The notes under the pieces: generated by a model
The model's database searches: none
Told to the model about the DNA's origin: nothing
What the model saw: the letters and a program-made list of their open reading frames with translations, nothing else
In this document: positions 1 to 8,233 of the stretch, piece after piece
Layout of the letters: each line of letters starts with the position of its first letter
How positions within the stretch are numbered: the stretch's first letter is position 1
Assembly: GCA_937919155.1 (NCBI GenBank)
Contig: CALFPM010000073.1
Location: 1 to 24,985, forward strand
Reading direction: 5' to 3'
Source: an uncultured Clostridia bacterium
GTDB taxonomy: Bacteria; Bacillota; Clostridia; Oscillospirales; Acutalibacteraceae
Length of the DNA stretch: 24,985 nt
Translations under genes and position numbers: made by a program

Positions 1-366
1 GATATTTCCCAACCCCGAAACTATCTCCTGATCCAAAATCACCGCCTTTATCGCCGATCGTCCATGTCGCCCCAACTTCTCATAAAGCTCCTCCACCATA
101 TCCGCATCGCACTCGATCATCCACATGCCCCGGCTGCTTGCGTTGGGGAAGACGCAGATAAAGCCTTCCTTGGCATAAATCGAAGTTTTTTCAGGCTTTT
201 TCCTGACGGCGAGGAAACCCGTAAGGGTCAGAGCACCGATTGTAACTGCAAATGAGAGCAATGTGTTTTCTCTGTAAATCAGCGCACCCACAGCGGGAAA
301 TGCCAGCAGAAGCGCTTCAATAAGCAGAATTCTGCCGATATAGTATGATATCATTCTGTAATTCAT
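1..366 (-). CDS. trkH: TrkH-type potassium channel subunit N-terminus, running into MutM-like sequence (partial, chimeric)
   Basis: The frame opens with ATG at 366, behind a GGAGGA ribosome site and 18 nt after the trkA stop, and stays open to the window edge (122 codons). Residues 1 to about 72 match the TrkH N-terminus: MNYRMI start, a hydrophobic helix, and an IYAKEGFICV segment that in TrkH precedes the next membrane helix. From roughly residue 73 the expected hydrophobic sequence is missing. Residues about 85-122 instead resemble the middle of formamidopyrimidine-DNA glycosylase (MutM/Fpg), including YEKLGRH, AIKAVILDQ and GLGNI. Codon choice also changes there (runs of GAG, GGG, TTG, CGA). 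The trkA neighbour supports TrkH for the first part. The second part is either an assembly join at a contig end or a real recombination. I am sure of the open frame, fairly sure of the two identities, and unsure of its reality. Confidence 0.7.
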   Translation of the reverse strand, partial: MNYRMISYYIGRILLIEALLLAFPAVGALIYRENTLLSFAVTIGALTLTGFLAVRKKPEKTSIYAKEGFICVFPNASSRGMWMIECDADMVEELYEKLGRHGRSAIKAVILDQEIVSGLGNI

Positions 367-384
367 GGAATTCCTCCGACCTGA

Positions 385-1740
385 TCAGACAAAAATATCG
401 TGAAGGTCTTCAATGATTCTGTCGGCTGTAACAACAATGACGCTGTCGTGTGCTTTCATAACATCATTACCGCCGGGGAATATGGTTTTTCCGTTGCGGA
501 TGATGCATCCGATAAGGATGTTTGGCAGAAGATTAAGATCTTTGAACGGAATGTTTTCGTAACCTGCATCCTCGGGCACGATAAATTCAACGGCTTCAAC
601 TTTTCCGTTAACAAGCTTGTGAAGTGTCTGCATCTGAGAATTGCCTGCCGAGTTGTGAAGCGCGCGGACATAACGCGTAACAAGATTACCTGCTACAATC
701 TGGGGTGAAACAACGGTTTCAAGGCCGATGTCATTGAGGATTGAGTATGAATGACGGTTTACCTTGGTTATGACTTTGTTGATGCCTTTTGATTCCGCAT
801 ACATTGAAACAATGATGTTTTCTTCGTCAATACCCGTAAGGGAAACAAGGGCATCCTGTCTGTCAAGACCCTGTTCATCAAGCAAATCCTGGTCTGTACC
901 GTCACCGTGAACAACGGTAACATCGTCCAGCATATCTGCAAGGTTATGGCATCGTGCATCGTTCTGCTCAATAAGCTTGATGTTTCTGCCTGTATCCGAA
1001 AGAAGCTTGGAAAGGTAATATCCTATTCTGCCGCCGCCGATAATCATAACATTTTTGATTTTTTGTTTATAAACACCTGTCTGCTTCATGAAAAGCGAGA
1101 GCTCGGCTCTTGTGCCTGTTATGCTTATGGTGTCATTGCATCGGATAACAAAATCACCCGAGGGAATAAAAACTTCTTCGTTTCTCTGCACTGCGCAGAC
1201 AAGCACCTTTGCCTTGCTTCTTTTGCGAAGGTCATAGAGGTGCGTGTCGCAGAGCGGATTATCCGAATGGATTCTTATGCTTGCAATTTCAATTTTGCCC
1301 CTGGCAAATGCGTCAAGATTTGCCGCAGAGGGAAAACGGATGATTCTTGAAATTTCGTTTGCAGTTTCAAACTCGGGATTAACAATCATGTTTATTCCCA
1401 ACTCATTTCTCAGGAAATGCATCTGAGAAGCGTAGTCGGGATTGCGGACTCTGGCAATGGTGTTTTCGGTGCCCATTCTGTTTGCGATAAGGCAGCAGAG
1501 AATGTTCATTTCGTCCGATGCGGTTGCCGCAATAATGAGCTTCGCCTTTGATGCTCCTGCAATTTCAAGGGTTTCGCAGGTCGCACCGTTGCCGCAGACA
1601 CCCATAACATCATATGTGTCAACAGCCGAGGTCAGTTTTTCGTTGTTTGTGTCAACAACGGTGATGCTGTGACCTTCTTTCAGAAGCTGTTTTGTCATTG
1701 TGGTGCCGAGTTTTCCCAAACCGACAATTATGATTTGCAT
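385..1740 (-). CDS. trkA: Trk system potassium uptake regulator TrkA
   Basis: This is a 451-aa cytoplasmic gating subunit that binds NAD(H) and controls TrkH potassium channels. It has the full duplicated layout of the family. A first RCK Rossmann half has GLGKLG at residues 7-12 with acidic Asp30 after the second strand. A second half has GGGRIG at residues 235-240. Each is followed by an RCK C-terminal (TrkA_C) region. The length is typical of two-RCK TrkA proteins. The ATG start lies behind AAGGTG, 19 nt after the stop of the MFS gene, and the trkH start follows 18 nt downstream, so it is translated within an operon. No terminator is visible on either side. Identification is secure from the paired NAD motifs and the TrkH neighbour. 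Confidence 0.95.
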   Translation of the reverse strand: MQIIIVGLGKLGTTMTKQLLKEGHSITVVDTNNEKLTSAVDTYDVMGVCGNGATCETLEIAGASKAKLIIAATASDEMNILCCLIANRMGTENTIARVRNPDYASQMHFLRNELGINMIVNPEFETANEISRIIRFPSAANLDAFARGKIEIASIRIHSDNPLCDTHLYDLRKRSKAKVLVCAVQRNEEVFIPSGDFVIRCNDTISITGTRAELSLFMKQTGVYKQKIKNVMIIGGGRIGYYLSKLLSDTGRNIKLIEQNDARCHNLADMLDDVTVVHGDGTDQDLLDEQGLDRQDALVSLTGIDEENIIVSMYAESKGINKVITKVNRHSYSILNDIGLETVVSPQIVAGNLVTRYVRALHNSAGNSQMQTLHKLVNGKVEAVEFIVPEDAGYENIPFKDLNLLPNILIGCIIRNGKTIFPGGNDVMKAHDSVIVVTADRIIEDLHDIFV

Positions 1741-1759
1741 TTAAGAAACACCTTCTTTG

Positions 1760-3112
1760 TTATTGCTGAGCTTTCTGCTTCTTGAATTCTTTTGCAAGGA
1801 AATAGAGGGGGATAACAATGATAACGCCGATTACCGCAGATGCAAGGAAGATATGGGGTGCGGGAGTGGGGAGAGTTTCGCCGTAATCGTTGATATATGT
1901 TGTTGCGGAATATGCGGTTGATATTTTTTCGGCAACCGTAGGACCGATAAGCATCGGCAAAAGAACAGAGAATATCATTCTGATGCCCTGAAGCTGACCT
2001 GTTTTGTCCTCGGGAGTGAAATCGCGCACTGCGGCGCCGAGCATAATCATAAGAAGTCCGTAGCCGACAAGTGTAACGAGTGCCGAAAGAATGAAGTAGA
2101 GAATATTGTCATCTGCGAAGAAGACAAGAACAAGGCCGATAAGGTAAAGAACAACTGCAGGGTAAAGATAAGGTGCTTTGCCTTTTCTGTCGCTCATAAT
2201 TATGATGTAAACAAGTGTTCCGATGAGCACGGCAGCAAAAATTGCCGCAAAAACAATAACACCGGGAGTGAGCATTGAACCGAGCGCCGACATATCAAGA
2301 TGCTTATCGAGATAAATGAAAATGTAGGGGAAAAATACCTGACTTGAAATTGAGAAAATACCCATGCAAACAAGTGAAATATAAAGGCTCTTGTTATTTT
2401 TGATGACAGAAGGCTTGAAACCGTAAACAAGAGTTTCGCCAAAGCCTGCTGTTGTTTTTACGTTTGTTCTTGACTCTTTGATAGAGAAAATGCCTATGAT
2501 ACCGCAAACAGTAACAATTGCGCCGAGAATCAGGAAATAAAGTGAATATTCTCTCTGACCAACACTTTTATTATCTCCGAAAATTGCGCCGAATGAACCT
2601 GTAACGGCAAGGGTTGCGATGACGGGGATAATTGCGAGGAGTGATTCAATTTTTGATCTGTTGGATGATGTGCCGATATCTGTGATCCAGGCGTTGAATG
2701 CGGCGTCATTACTTGTTGAACCCATGAATGTCATAAGACCGTCCATTATGATAACAAGAATGACTGTGGCTGAAACTGCCGCGCCTACGTCTGTGCCCAT
2801 AATCTTTGCGATAAATTCGGGGTTGATGATTGCAAAGGCAACAACAGTCAGACCCCAGAGAATGTAACCTCCGCAAATGAAAATCTTGCGCTTGTTGATT
2901 TTATCGCTGAGGCTGCCCATAAAGAGTGTTGTGAGGAAAGCAACGATTGCGCTGACACCGATCATAATGGAAATATCGTGCATATCGCCGCCGATTTTCA
3001 GCATATAAAGATTAAAAAAGTTGTTTTCTACTGCCCATGCAACCTGACCCATAAATCCGAAAAGGATAATGTTCATAAGGAGTGAAGGGCTGAGTTTTTT
3101 GTTGTCTGACAT
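1760..3112 (-). CDS. MFS transporter, GPH/SLC45-like
   Basis: This 450-aa polytopic inner-membrane protein has about 12 hydrophobic segments and belongs to the major facilitator superfamily. The N-terminus (LLMNIILFGFMGQVAW, then NNFFNLYMLKIGG) and the helix 2-3 loop GSLSDKINKRK fit the MFS loop motif. The overall look resembles the sugar:cation (GPH/SLC45-like) branch, but the substrate cannot be read from sequence. I place the start at the ATG of MSDNKK (3112) because GGAGG sits 8 nt upstream; an earlier ATG eight codons up has no ribosome site. It starts 4 nt after the metallophosphoesterase stop, and its ribosome site lies inside that gene, so the two are probably translationally coupled. 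It ends 19 nt before trkA. Confidence 0.85.
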   Translation of the reverse strand: MSDNKKLSPSLLMNIILFGFMGQVAWAVENNFFNLYMLKIGGDMHDISIMIGVSAIVAFLTTLFMGSLSDKINKRKIFICGGYILWGLTVVAFAIINPEFIAKIMGTDVGAAVSATVILVIIMDGLMTFMGSTSNDAAFNAWITDIGTSSNRSKIESLLAIIPVIATLAVTGSFGAIFGDNKSVGQREYSLYFLILGAIVTVCGIIGIFSIKESRTNVKTTAGFGETLVYGFKPSVIKNNKSLYISLVCMGIFSISSQVFFPYIFIYLDKHLDMSALGSMLTPGVIVFAAIFAAVLIGTLVYIIIMSDRKGKAPYLYPAVVLYLIGLVLVFFADDNILYFILSALVTLVGYGLLMIMLGAAVRDFTPEDKTGQLQGIRMIFSVLLPMLIGPTVAEKISTAYSATTYINDYGETLPTPAPHIFLASAVIGVIIVIPLYFLAKEFKKQKAQQ

Positions 3113-3116
3113 AATA

Positions 3117-4250
3117 TTAACCTCCGAATCTTTCAATAAGGAATTTGATTAAAAATGCAATGCCCGTCACACCTGCTGCGGCAAGTGCGAGATATCCGAG
3201 CACGTGCATTGTGATAACCTGTCTGTCCGTAAAAGTCCTCATAACGGGACCGAGGCTTTCGCTCTTGAGTCCGAATTGTTTGAAACGCTTGAGCTGCTGC
3301 TCAAATTTGTGCGGATTCTTTTCATCAAGAGTAACAAGTCTTACGCAGCTGCGGCATCCGTCAGTGTATGCGCGGAAACCTGCCGTTTTGTGTTGCGCCA
3401 TAAATATTCCGTCCACAAAGCCGGAAAAATCGTTGAGATGGTCGTGGCCGAAGAATGCGCCCAGAACACCGCCCACTTTCTTCCAGCTTGCAAACTGTCC
3501 GTTGTTGACATCGGGTGAACAAGGTCCTTCGCCCACATAGTCCATTGTTCCCTTTTTGCCAACATAGAAAGTTTTTTTCTTGGTGTTGTAGCCTCTTACG
3601 GCAACGGGCAGTTCCCAGAAATGAGCCTTTCTGAGAAGCTCATATTCTTCGGGAACGGGAGTGTGCTGGAAAATAAATGAGGGCATAGGCTTTCCGCCGT
3701 TGAGTTCTTTCAGCTTTTTGCTTTCTGCCTCAAACCACTCAATCTGGTCTGTGTGAACATAGTCGTAATGGGAAATTTCTCTGTTTTCGTGGCAGTTGTT
3801 GGAATCAATGAACCAAAGGCAGAAAACAGGCTTTTCGCCATCCGATGAATAGATTATTTCCTTGAAATTGGCGTTGCCCGTAACTTCTGCAGGTGCATCG
3901 TTACGCATGATTATGCCGAGCTTTCCGTAGTCCGCAACAATTTCGTCCTCGTGACCGTGGTCGTGTTCGTGATTGCCGAGGACAGCCGCAACGGGAATGT
4001 TTCTGCTTGTTATGGGTGCAACCACATCGCGGAGCATTTCTCTGAATTTTTCGGGATCCTCCGTGTAAATACCTGTGTTGCAGTTGTCGCCGAGAAGCAC
4101 GCACAAATCCGGCTTGAATTCCTCGACCGCAGCAGTCATCAGCTTTTGCATATCTTTGAATCTCGGATTTGTTTTGTAGTCGGTGTGCTCGTGAATATCG
4201 CCGAAAAGAAGAATTTTGAATTTGCCGTCTGAATTGAATTTGAATTTCAT
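3117..4250 (-). CDS. Calcineurin-like metallophosphoesterase with C-terminal membrane anchor
   Basis: This 377-aa phosphohydrolase uses two metals, with the conserved blocks in order: GDIH (Asp18, His20), GDN (Asp55, Asn56), GNHE (92-95), FQH (His196) and GHDH (268-271). These are the metal and catalytic ligands of the PPP-like family, so an active enzyme is expected. A hydrophobic helix near the C-terminus (LGYLALAAAGVTGIAFLI) followed by a short basic tail suggests membrane tethering. I chose the ATG at 4250 because AAGGTGAT precedes it and the upstream carrier gene stops only 10 nt before. It lies between two transporter genes in one operon, which hints at a phosphorylated or nucleotide substrate at the membrane. 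The substrate is unknown. Confidence 0.88.
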   Translation of the reverse strand: MKFKFNSDGKFKILLFGDIHEHTDYKTNPRFKDMQKLMTAAVEEFKPDLCVLLGDNCNTGIYTEDPEKFREMLRDVVAPITSRNIPVAAVLGNHEHDHGHEDEIVADYGKLGIIMRNDAPAEVTGNANFKEIIYSSDGEKPVFCLWFIDSNNCHENREISHYDYVHTDQIEWFEAESKKLKELNGGKPMPSFIFQHTPVPEEYELLRKAHFWELPVAVRGYNTKKKTFYVGKKGTMDYVGEGPCSPDVNNGQFASWKKVGGVLGAFFGHDHLNDFSGFVDGIFMAQHKTAGFRAYTDGCRSCVRLVTLDEKNPHKFEQQLKRFKQFGLKSESLGPVMRTFTDRQVITMHVLGYLALAAAGVTGIAFLIKFLIERFGG

Positions 4251-4260
4251 ATTAATCACC

Positions 4261-5712
4261 TTATGCGTAATTGATTGCAACCGCAAGAAGCATCAGCGCC
4301 ACCGAGGCAATACCCTCGAGAGCAAACAGCTTCCACGAAAATTTGAGCCATTTTCCGTAGGAAACATTTACAAGACCGATTGCGATAATCATAATTCCGC
4401 TTGTGGGGTAAAGCAGGTTTGTGAAGCCGTCACCGAGGCAGAATGCGAGGGTGACGCTCTGACGGGTAACATTTACCATATCCGCAAGAGGAAGGACGAT
4501 GGGCATAACAAGAAATGCTTTTGCCGTGCCACTGCCCACAAAAAATTCAAGCACAACAATAAATACAAACAGCATCAGTATTGCCGAATAAGGCGAAAGA
4601 CCGCTGATGAGGTTATAAACATAATTGAGAATTGTGGGGATGATGTTGCCTTCGTCAAGAATATATGTAATTGAAAGAATTATCAGGATGACGGGGATAA
4701 TGGGGGCGACTGTTTTGACGCCCTCTCCGAATTCTTTGAGAAGTTGTCTTCCGTTCATGCCTGAGAATTTGCCGGCAAGCATACCGCCTGTGAAAAAGAG
4801 AATTGCCATCCCGGGAAGTGAAATGCCGCCCTCTGCACCGAGAACAAAGTCTGCGATTATGCAGACAAGAACACCGCAAAGGCAGCAGAGAAATGCTTTT
4901 GATGCCTTCTTTATCTGAGGATTGTGAAGCACGGATACGCTGTCGTCAAGAATATATTTTTCACGCAGAGCAAGGTCGGTTTCGTAGCACATTGATTTCT
5001 GCGGATTTTTTTCGATTCTTTTTGCGTATATTGTCATAAAACCGGCAAGCACGGCATAAACAACAACAAAAACGATGATTCTGTAGCCTGTGCCGGAGAA
5101 AACGGGTATTCCCGCCATCTTCTGAACGGTCACAACATTGAACGGGTTGAATGTTGCTGCGGTGAAGCCGAAGGCAACCGCAATAAGGCTCATTCCAAGA
5201 CCTACGAACGAATCCCATCCCAGAGCAAGGGAGATTGCAACGGCAATGGGAACAAGGGTGACTGATTCTTCAAGTATACCTGCGGTTGAGCTGAGTGCCA
5301 TGCAGGCGAGAATCATAAGGTTGAGCAAAAGATATTTGCGTTTGCCGAATTTCTGGATTATGGTTGCCATTATGTATTTCAGCACACTGCATTTGTCAAG
5401 AATAAGGAATGTTCCGCCTATAAGCGTGATAATCAGAATTATTCCGACACCCGTCAGAGCGGTTTCCGAACCGAAAACCAATATGGGGGCAAGAAATATT
5501 TTCCATATAGGGAGCTTGTCTTCAATCTGTGTGTAGGTTCCGTTGATGATTGCGCCGTCAGCATCCGTTTCGTAAATACCGCGGGGCAGAACCTGAGTAA
5601 GCACACCCGCAAAAGCCATAATTGCCGCAAGCAGCACGCAGATGAGTATAACCGTCTTTTTGTTGATTTTAAGACCTGACTGTTTGTTTTCTGTTTCCGT
5701 CAATTCAATCAT
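4261..5712 (-). CDS. YfcC family carrier (C4-dicarboxylate/basic amino acid type)
   Basis: This is an integral membrane carrier of about 483 aa with around 12 helices, of the YfcC/DcuC-like group (ion transporter superfamily). Supporting marks are the N-terminal pattern of helix, VLPRGIYE and a short extracytoplasmic stretch, the ILEESVTLVPI region, and the ATFNPFNVVTVQ hairpin, plus a second NxxYPTSG-like hairpin near the C-terminus (FTNLLYPTSG). Family members move dicarboxylates or amino acids; the actual substrate is not deducible. It is the first gene of the minus-strand operon. The start is uncertain: ATG at 5712 directly abuts GAGAGG (spacing 0), so the in-frame TTG at 5703, nine bases from that site, may be used. 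A promoter is visible at 5728-5757. Confidence 0.85.
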   Translation of the reverse strand: MIELTETENKQSGLKINKKTVILICVLLAAIMAFAGVLTQVLPRGIYETDADGAIINGTYTQIEDKLPIWKIFLAPILVFGSETALTGVGIILIITLIGGTFLILDKCSVLKYIMATIIQKFGKRKYLLLNLMILACMALSSTAGILEESVTLVPIAVAISLALGWDSFVGLGMSLIAVAFGFTAATFNPFNVVTVQKMAGIPVFSGTGYRIIVFVVVYAVLAGFMTIYAKRIEKNPQKSMCYETDLALREKYILDDSVSVLHNPQIKKASKAFLCCLCGVLVCIIADFVLGAEGGISLPGMAILFFTGGMLAGKFSGMNGRQLLKEFGEGVKTVAPIIPVILIILSITYILDEGNIIPTILNYVYNLISGLSPYSAILMLFVFIVVLEFFVGSGTAKAFLVMPIVLPLADMVNVTRQSVTLAFCLGDGFTNLLYPTSGIMIIAIGLVNVSYGKWLKFSWKLFALEGIASVALMLLAVAINYA

Positions 5713-5727
5713 CCTCTCGTTTCGGGT

Positions 5728-5757
5728 ATTGTAACACAAATGCATATATATTTGCAA
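5728..5757 (-). promoter_or_regulatory. Promoter of the carrier-phosphoesterase-MFS-trk operon
   Basis: On the minus strand, TTGCAA (-35, 5757-5752) is separated by 18 bp from TACAAT (-10, 5733-5728), preceded by TG one base upstream (extended -10). The transcript would start only about 10 nt before the ribosome site. Confidence 0.6.
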
Positions 5758-5798
5758 TAAATATAATAAAAAAATATATAAATACAGGAAATTATGTG

Positions 5799-5827
5799 TT
5801 GTGTATTCGGATTTTTTGTGATAAACT
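5799..5827 (+). promoter_or_regulatory. Promoter of the secreted lipase gene
   Basis: TTGTGT and TAAACT are separated by 17 bp, with TGA just before the -10. The -10 and following bases (TAAACTGAA then an A-rich run ending in G) closely match the GH30 promoter at 8741-8769, which supports both. Confidence 0.5.
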
Positions 5828-5871
5828 GAATAAAAAAGAGGCGGTAAGCCTTGGAAAAAGGAATGATTTGA

Positions 5872-7422
5872 TTGAAAAAAATTGTTGCATTAATCCTTTC
5901 GGCGATTATGATTTTTTCCGTAATGTCACCTGCGGCTTCTGCTGCAAGCGATGAATGTGACTGCGGAACACTCCCCACAATCTATGTCGGCCCCTTGGGC
6001 AACACGGATATTTACGAAAATTACGGCACTGAGAACGAAAGAACTCTTTTCAGACCCGCAACGGACACAATAATCAAACTTGTGCTGAAGCTTGTTCCTT
6101 CGCTTTTCGGCTTGCTTCTTTTTAAAGATTATGACGGCTTCGGAGATTCTCTTATTTCTGCGGTTTACGATGCATTCGGAGCAATGGCACTTGACGGCAA
6201 CGGCAATTCGCTCCCCAATGTTTCTGTTTCCATTGAACTTCCCACCGAAACCGAGCACGGCAAAGGTGAGCAGTATTATTTTCACTATGACTGGCGCCTT
6301 GACCCTGTTGAAGTTGCAGGTCAGCTTGATGAATTTGTTCAGCACGTAAAGACCCTTACAGGTCATGACATGATTAATTTCCGCGCATCTTCAATGGGCG
6401 GTGTTGTTACTCTTTCGTATTTCAATGAATACGGTTATGAAGATGTTGATGCCTGCATTTTCCAGAGCTGTCCTCTTCTCGGCACTGATGTTGCGGGCGA
6501 CCTTCTCAACAGAAAGCTTGCTCTTGATGCGAGAGCGCTTCTTGACTATGCAACAGACGGTTATCCTCCTTTCAGCGCAGGAGATACCGCGCTCTGGGTG
6601 CTTTTTAACACTCTCTATTACAGCGGTCTTGTCGATATAGTCCTCGGCTTCGGTGAGGATTTGCTTGCTAATCTTCAGGAGAAAGTTTTTGATGAACTTA
6701 TGACTCCTGTTTTCGGCACTCTTCTCGGACTCTGGGCATTTGTTCCCGATGGTTCATATGAGTCCGCAAAAGCAATCAACCTTGACCCAAAAACTCAGGC
6801 GGGTCTTATCGCAAAGGCAGACTACTATCACTATCAGATTCAGAGCAGAGCGGATGAAATCCTCAACGGTGCAATCGATAACGGCGTAAGAGTTATGATT
6901 GTTGCGGGTTACAACATTCAGAGAACACCTCTCGTTGAATCAATCAATAATCACAGCGATGCAACCGTTGACACAAAATATGCATCCGCAGGCGCGACTG
7001 TTGCTCCTCTTGACGGGACTCTCGGCGAAGACTACAAGCAGGCTTGCACCGATTGCGGTCACAATCACCTTTCACCTGACGGTATTATTGATGCATCAAC
7101 CTGTATTTTGCCTGAGCATACCTGGTTTATCAAGGATATGCTTCATTCAAATGCCCATGACGGCATAATGGAAATGTATTATTGGTTTATGTATTCCGAT
7201 GAATATTATGATGTTTGGTCCAATCCTCTGTATACACAGTTCCTTCAGAATGACAAACCCAATCTCAGGATGTTCCCCATGGGCAACTTTGCAGAGGGTG
7301 CAACCGCTCCCGAATTTGAAGAGGGAGATTCTTTCTACAACAAGTTTGAAAAAATCGTTATGCCTGTAACAGACAAGGTGTTTTCATTCCTTGACAAATG
7401 CAGAGAGGTAATCGGTCTGTAA
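5872..7422 (+). CDS. Secreted LCAT-like lipase/acyltransferase (alpha/beta hydrolase)
   Basis: This 516-aa exported serine hydrolase starts at TTG (5872) behind AAAGGA; the first residues form a signal peptide ending near AASA (about residue 25). Two marks point to the lecithin-cholesterol acyltransferase/LCAT-like lipase family: HYDWRLDP at residues 138-145, and a nucleophile elbow RASSMGG with Ser174 as the likely nucleophile. The elbow reads A-S-S-M-G rather than the usual G-H-S-M-G. Candidate Asp and His lie near residues 403-416 (PDGIID, PEHTW). A cluster CTDCGHNH near residue 390 could bind a metal or form disulfides. It ends in a strong terminator and has its own promoter, so it is probably monocistronic. 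The substrate is likely an extracellular lipid or ester. Confidence 0.8.
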   Translation: MKKIVALILSAIMIFSVMSPAASAASDECDCGTLPTIYVGPLGNTDIYENYGTENERTLFRPATDTIIKLVLKLVPSLFGLLLFKDYDGFGDSLISAVYDAFGAMALDGNGNSLPNVSVSIELPTETEHGKGEQYYFHYDWRLDPVEVAGQLDEFVQHVKTLTGHDMINFRASSMGGVVTLSYFNEYGYEDVDACIFQSCPLLGTDVAGDLLNRKLALDARALLDYATDGYPPFSAGDTALWVLFNTLYYSGLVDIVLGFGEDLLANLQEKVFDELMTPVFGTLLGLWAFVPDGSYESAKAINLDPKTQAGLIAKADYYHYQIQSRADEILNGAIDNGVRVMIVAGYNIQRTPLVESINNHSDATVDTKYASAGATVAPLDGTLGEDYKQACTDCGHNHLSPDGIIDASTCILPEHTWFIKDMLHSNAHDGIMEMYYWFMYSDEYYDVWSNPLYTQFLQNDKPNLRMFPMGNFAEGATAPEFEEGDSFYNKFEKIVMPVTDKVFSFLDKCREVIGL

Positions 7423-7453
7423 TCCGAATAAAACGGCGAAAAAGCCCAAAAAT

Positions 7454-7490
7454 AATCGGGAAGTGTAGTGCTTCCCGATTTTTCTTTTTG
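7454..7490 (+). terminator. Intrinsic terminator of the lipase gene
   Basis: A perfect 10-bp stem (AATCGGGAAG, 7454-7463, with CTTCCCGATT, 7471-7480), a 7-nt loop and a T-rich tail TTTCTTTTT. Confidence 0.9.
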
Positions 7491-7500
7491 TGGTGATAAA

Positions 7501-8226
7501 ATGAATTCAAGGGCAAAACTCTCTGCAAAAGCGGCTCTTTGCGGCTCATATGCAAAAATCATCGGCGTTCTCGTGCCTCTTGCAGCTGCTTTTGTTATTT
7601 TTTCTTTTGCAAATGCAATTATAAACAAATATTTTTCTCATACAGGCAACGGTTTTCTTGTGTCGGCGGCAATCGTAACACTGCCGTTGGCAATTTTTGC
7701 GATTGCTCCGCTTTGCCTTCTGATGCAGGTCAGGCTTGTTTACCTTGCAAGGGGAATCCGTTACTGTGAGGGCGGTCAGATAACACTGTCAGAAGGACTT
7801 AAGGCGTGTGATTTGTGTGTCAGACTTTTTGCAGTGAAGATTTTCTGGCTTGCGGTTTTTGAAGCGCTTCCCGTTTGCTCAATGCTCCTTTTTTTCTTCC
7901 AGATAAAGAGTGTTACAGTGAGCCTTAAGGCGGCATATACGGTGGCGGGCGGACTTTTTATCCTTGCCGCCGCAGGCTTGATTTTCTGGCTGATATTTAT
8001 TCAGCGTTATTCAAAATCAATGTTTTTTCTTGCTTGCTACAGAGATTTCACTGCCGCTGATGCAATGCGTGAAAGTGTGATAAGAACAAAAAATACCGCG
8101 GCGGATATTTTTCTTTTCAAGCTCGGTTTTGTGCCGTGGTTTGTGCTTTGTCTGCTTGTTTTTCCTGCGCTTTATGTTATTCCCTACTATAAACAAAGCG
8201 TCACCTGCCTTTTTCTCGGCAGGTGA
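7501..8226 (+). CDS. Unknown polytopic membrane protein
   Basis: This 241-aa protein has about five to six hydrophobic helices, and I do not recognise its family. The sequence alternates membrane segments with amphipathic stretches such as RGIRYCEGGQITLSEGLKACD and a cytoplasmic stretch RDFTAADAMRESVIRTKN; that layout recalls small Firmicutes integral membrane families, but I cannot name one. The ATG at 7501 is chosen because a longer in-frame start at 7468 lies inside the terminator of the preceding gene. The ribosome site is weak (GGTGAT). No promoter is obvious after that terminator, so it may depend on read-through. Its stop codon lies within a hairpin shared with the converging gene. Confidence 0.7.
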   Translation: MNSRAKLSAKAALCGSYAKIIGVLVPLAAAFVIFSFANAIINKYFSHTGNGFLVSAAIVTLPLAIFAIAPLCLLMQVRLVYLARGIRYCEGGQITLSEGLKACDLCVRLFAVKIFWLAVFEALPVCSMLLFFFQIKSVTVSLKAAYTVAGGLFILAAAGLIFWLIFIQRYSKSMFFLACYRDFTAADAMRESVIRTKNTAADIFLFKLGFVPWFVLCLLVFPALYVIPYYKQSVTCLFLGR

Positions 8227-8227
8227 C
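8200..8227. terminator. Hairpin between converging genes, overlapping a stop codon
   Basis: A perfect 10-bp stem (GTCACCTGCC, 8200-8209, and GGCAGGTGAC, 8218-8227) with an 8-nt T-rich loop. The TGA of the plus-strand gene lies in the right arm. Neither side has a long T run; the minus-strand side (GCTTTGTTTA) is slightly better. Confidence 0.6.
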
Positions 8228-8233
8228 ACCAAA

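Noticed and set aside
907..1350. Long plus-strand open frame opposite trkA, and similar frames opposite other genes.
   Set aside because: They lie antisense to well-conserved genes, lack ribosome sites and show no family features; they arise from codon bias on the real strand.
5734..5790. AT-rich stretch with TGCATATATATTTGCA as an operator palindrome.
   Set aside because: The arms do not match well beyond simple AT alternation and it overlaps the promoter spacer.
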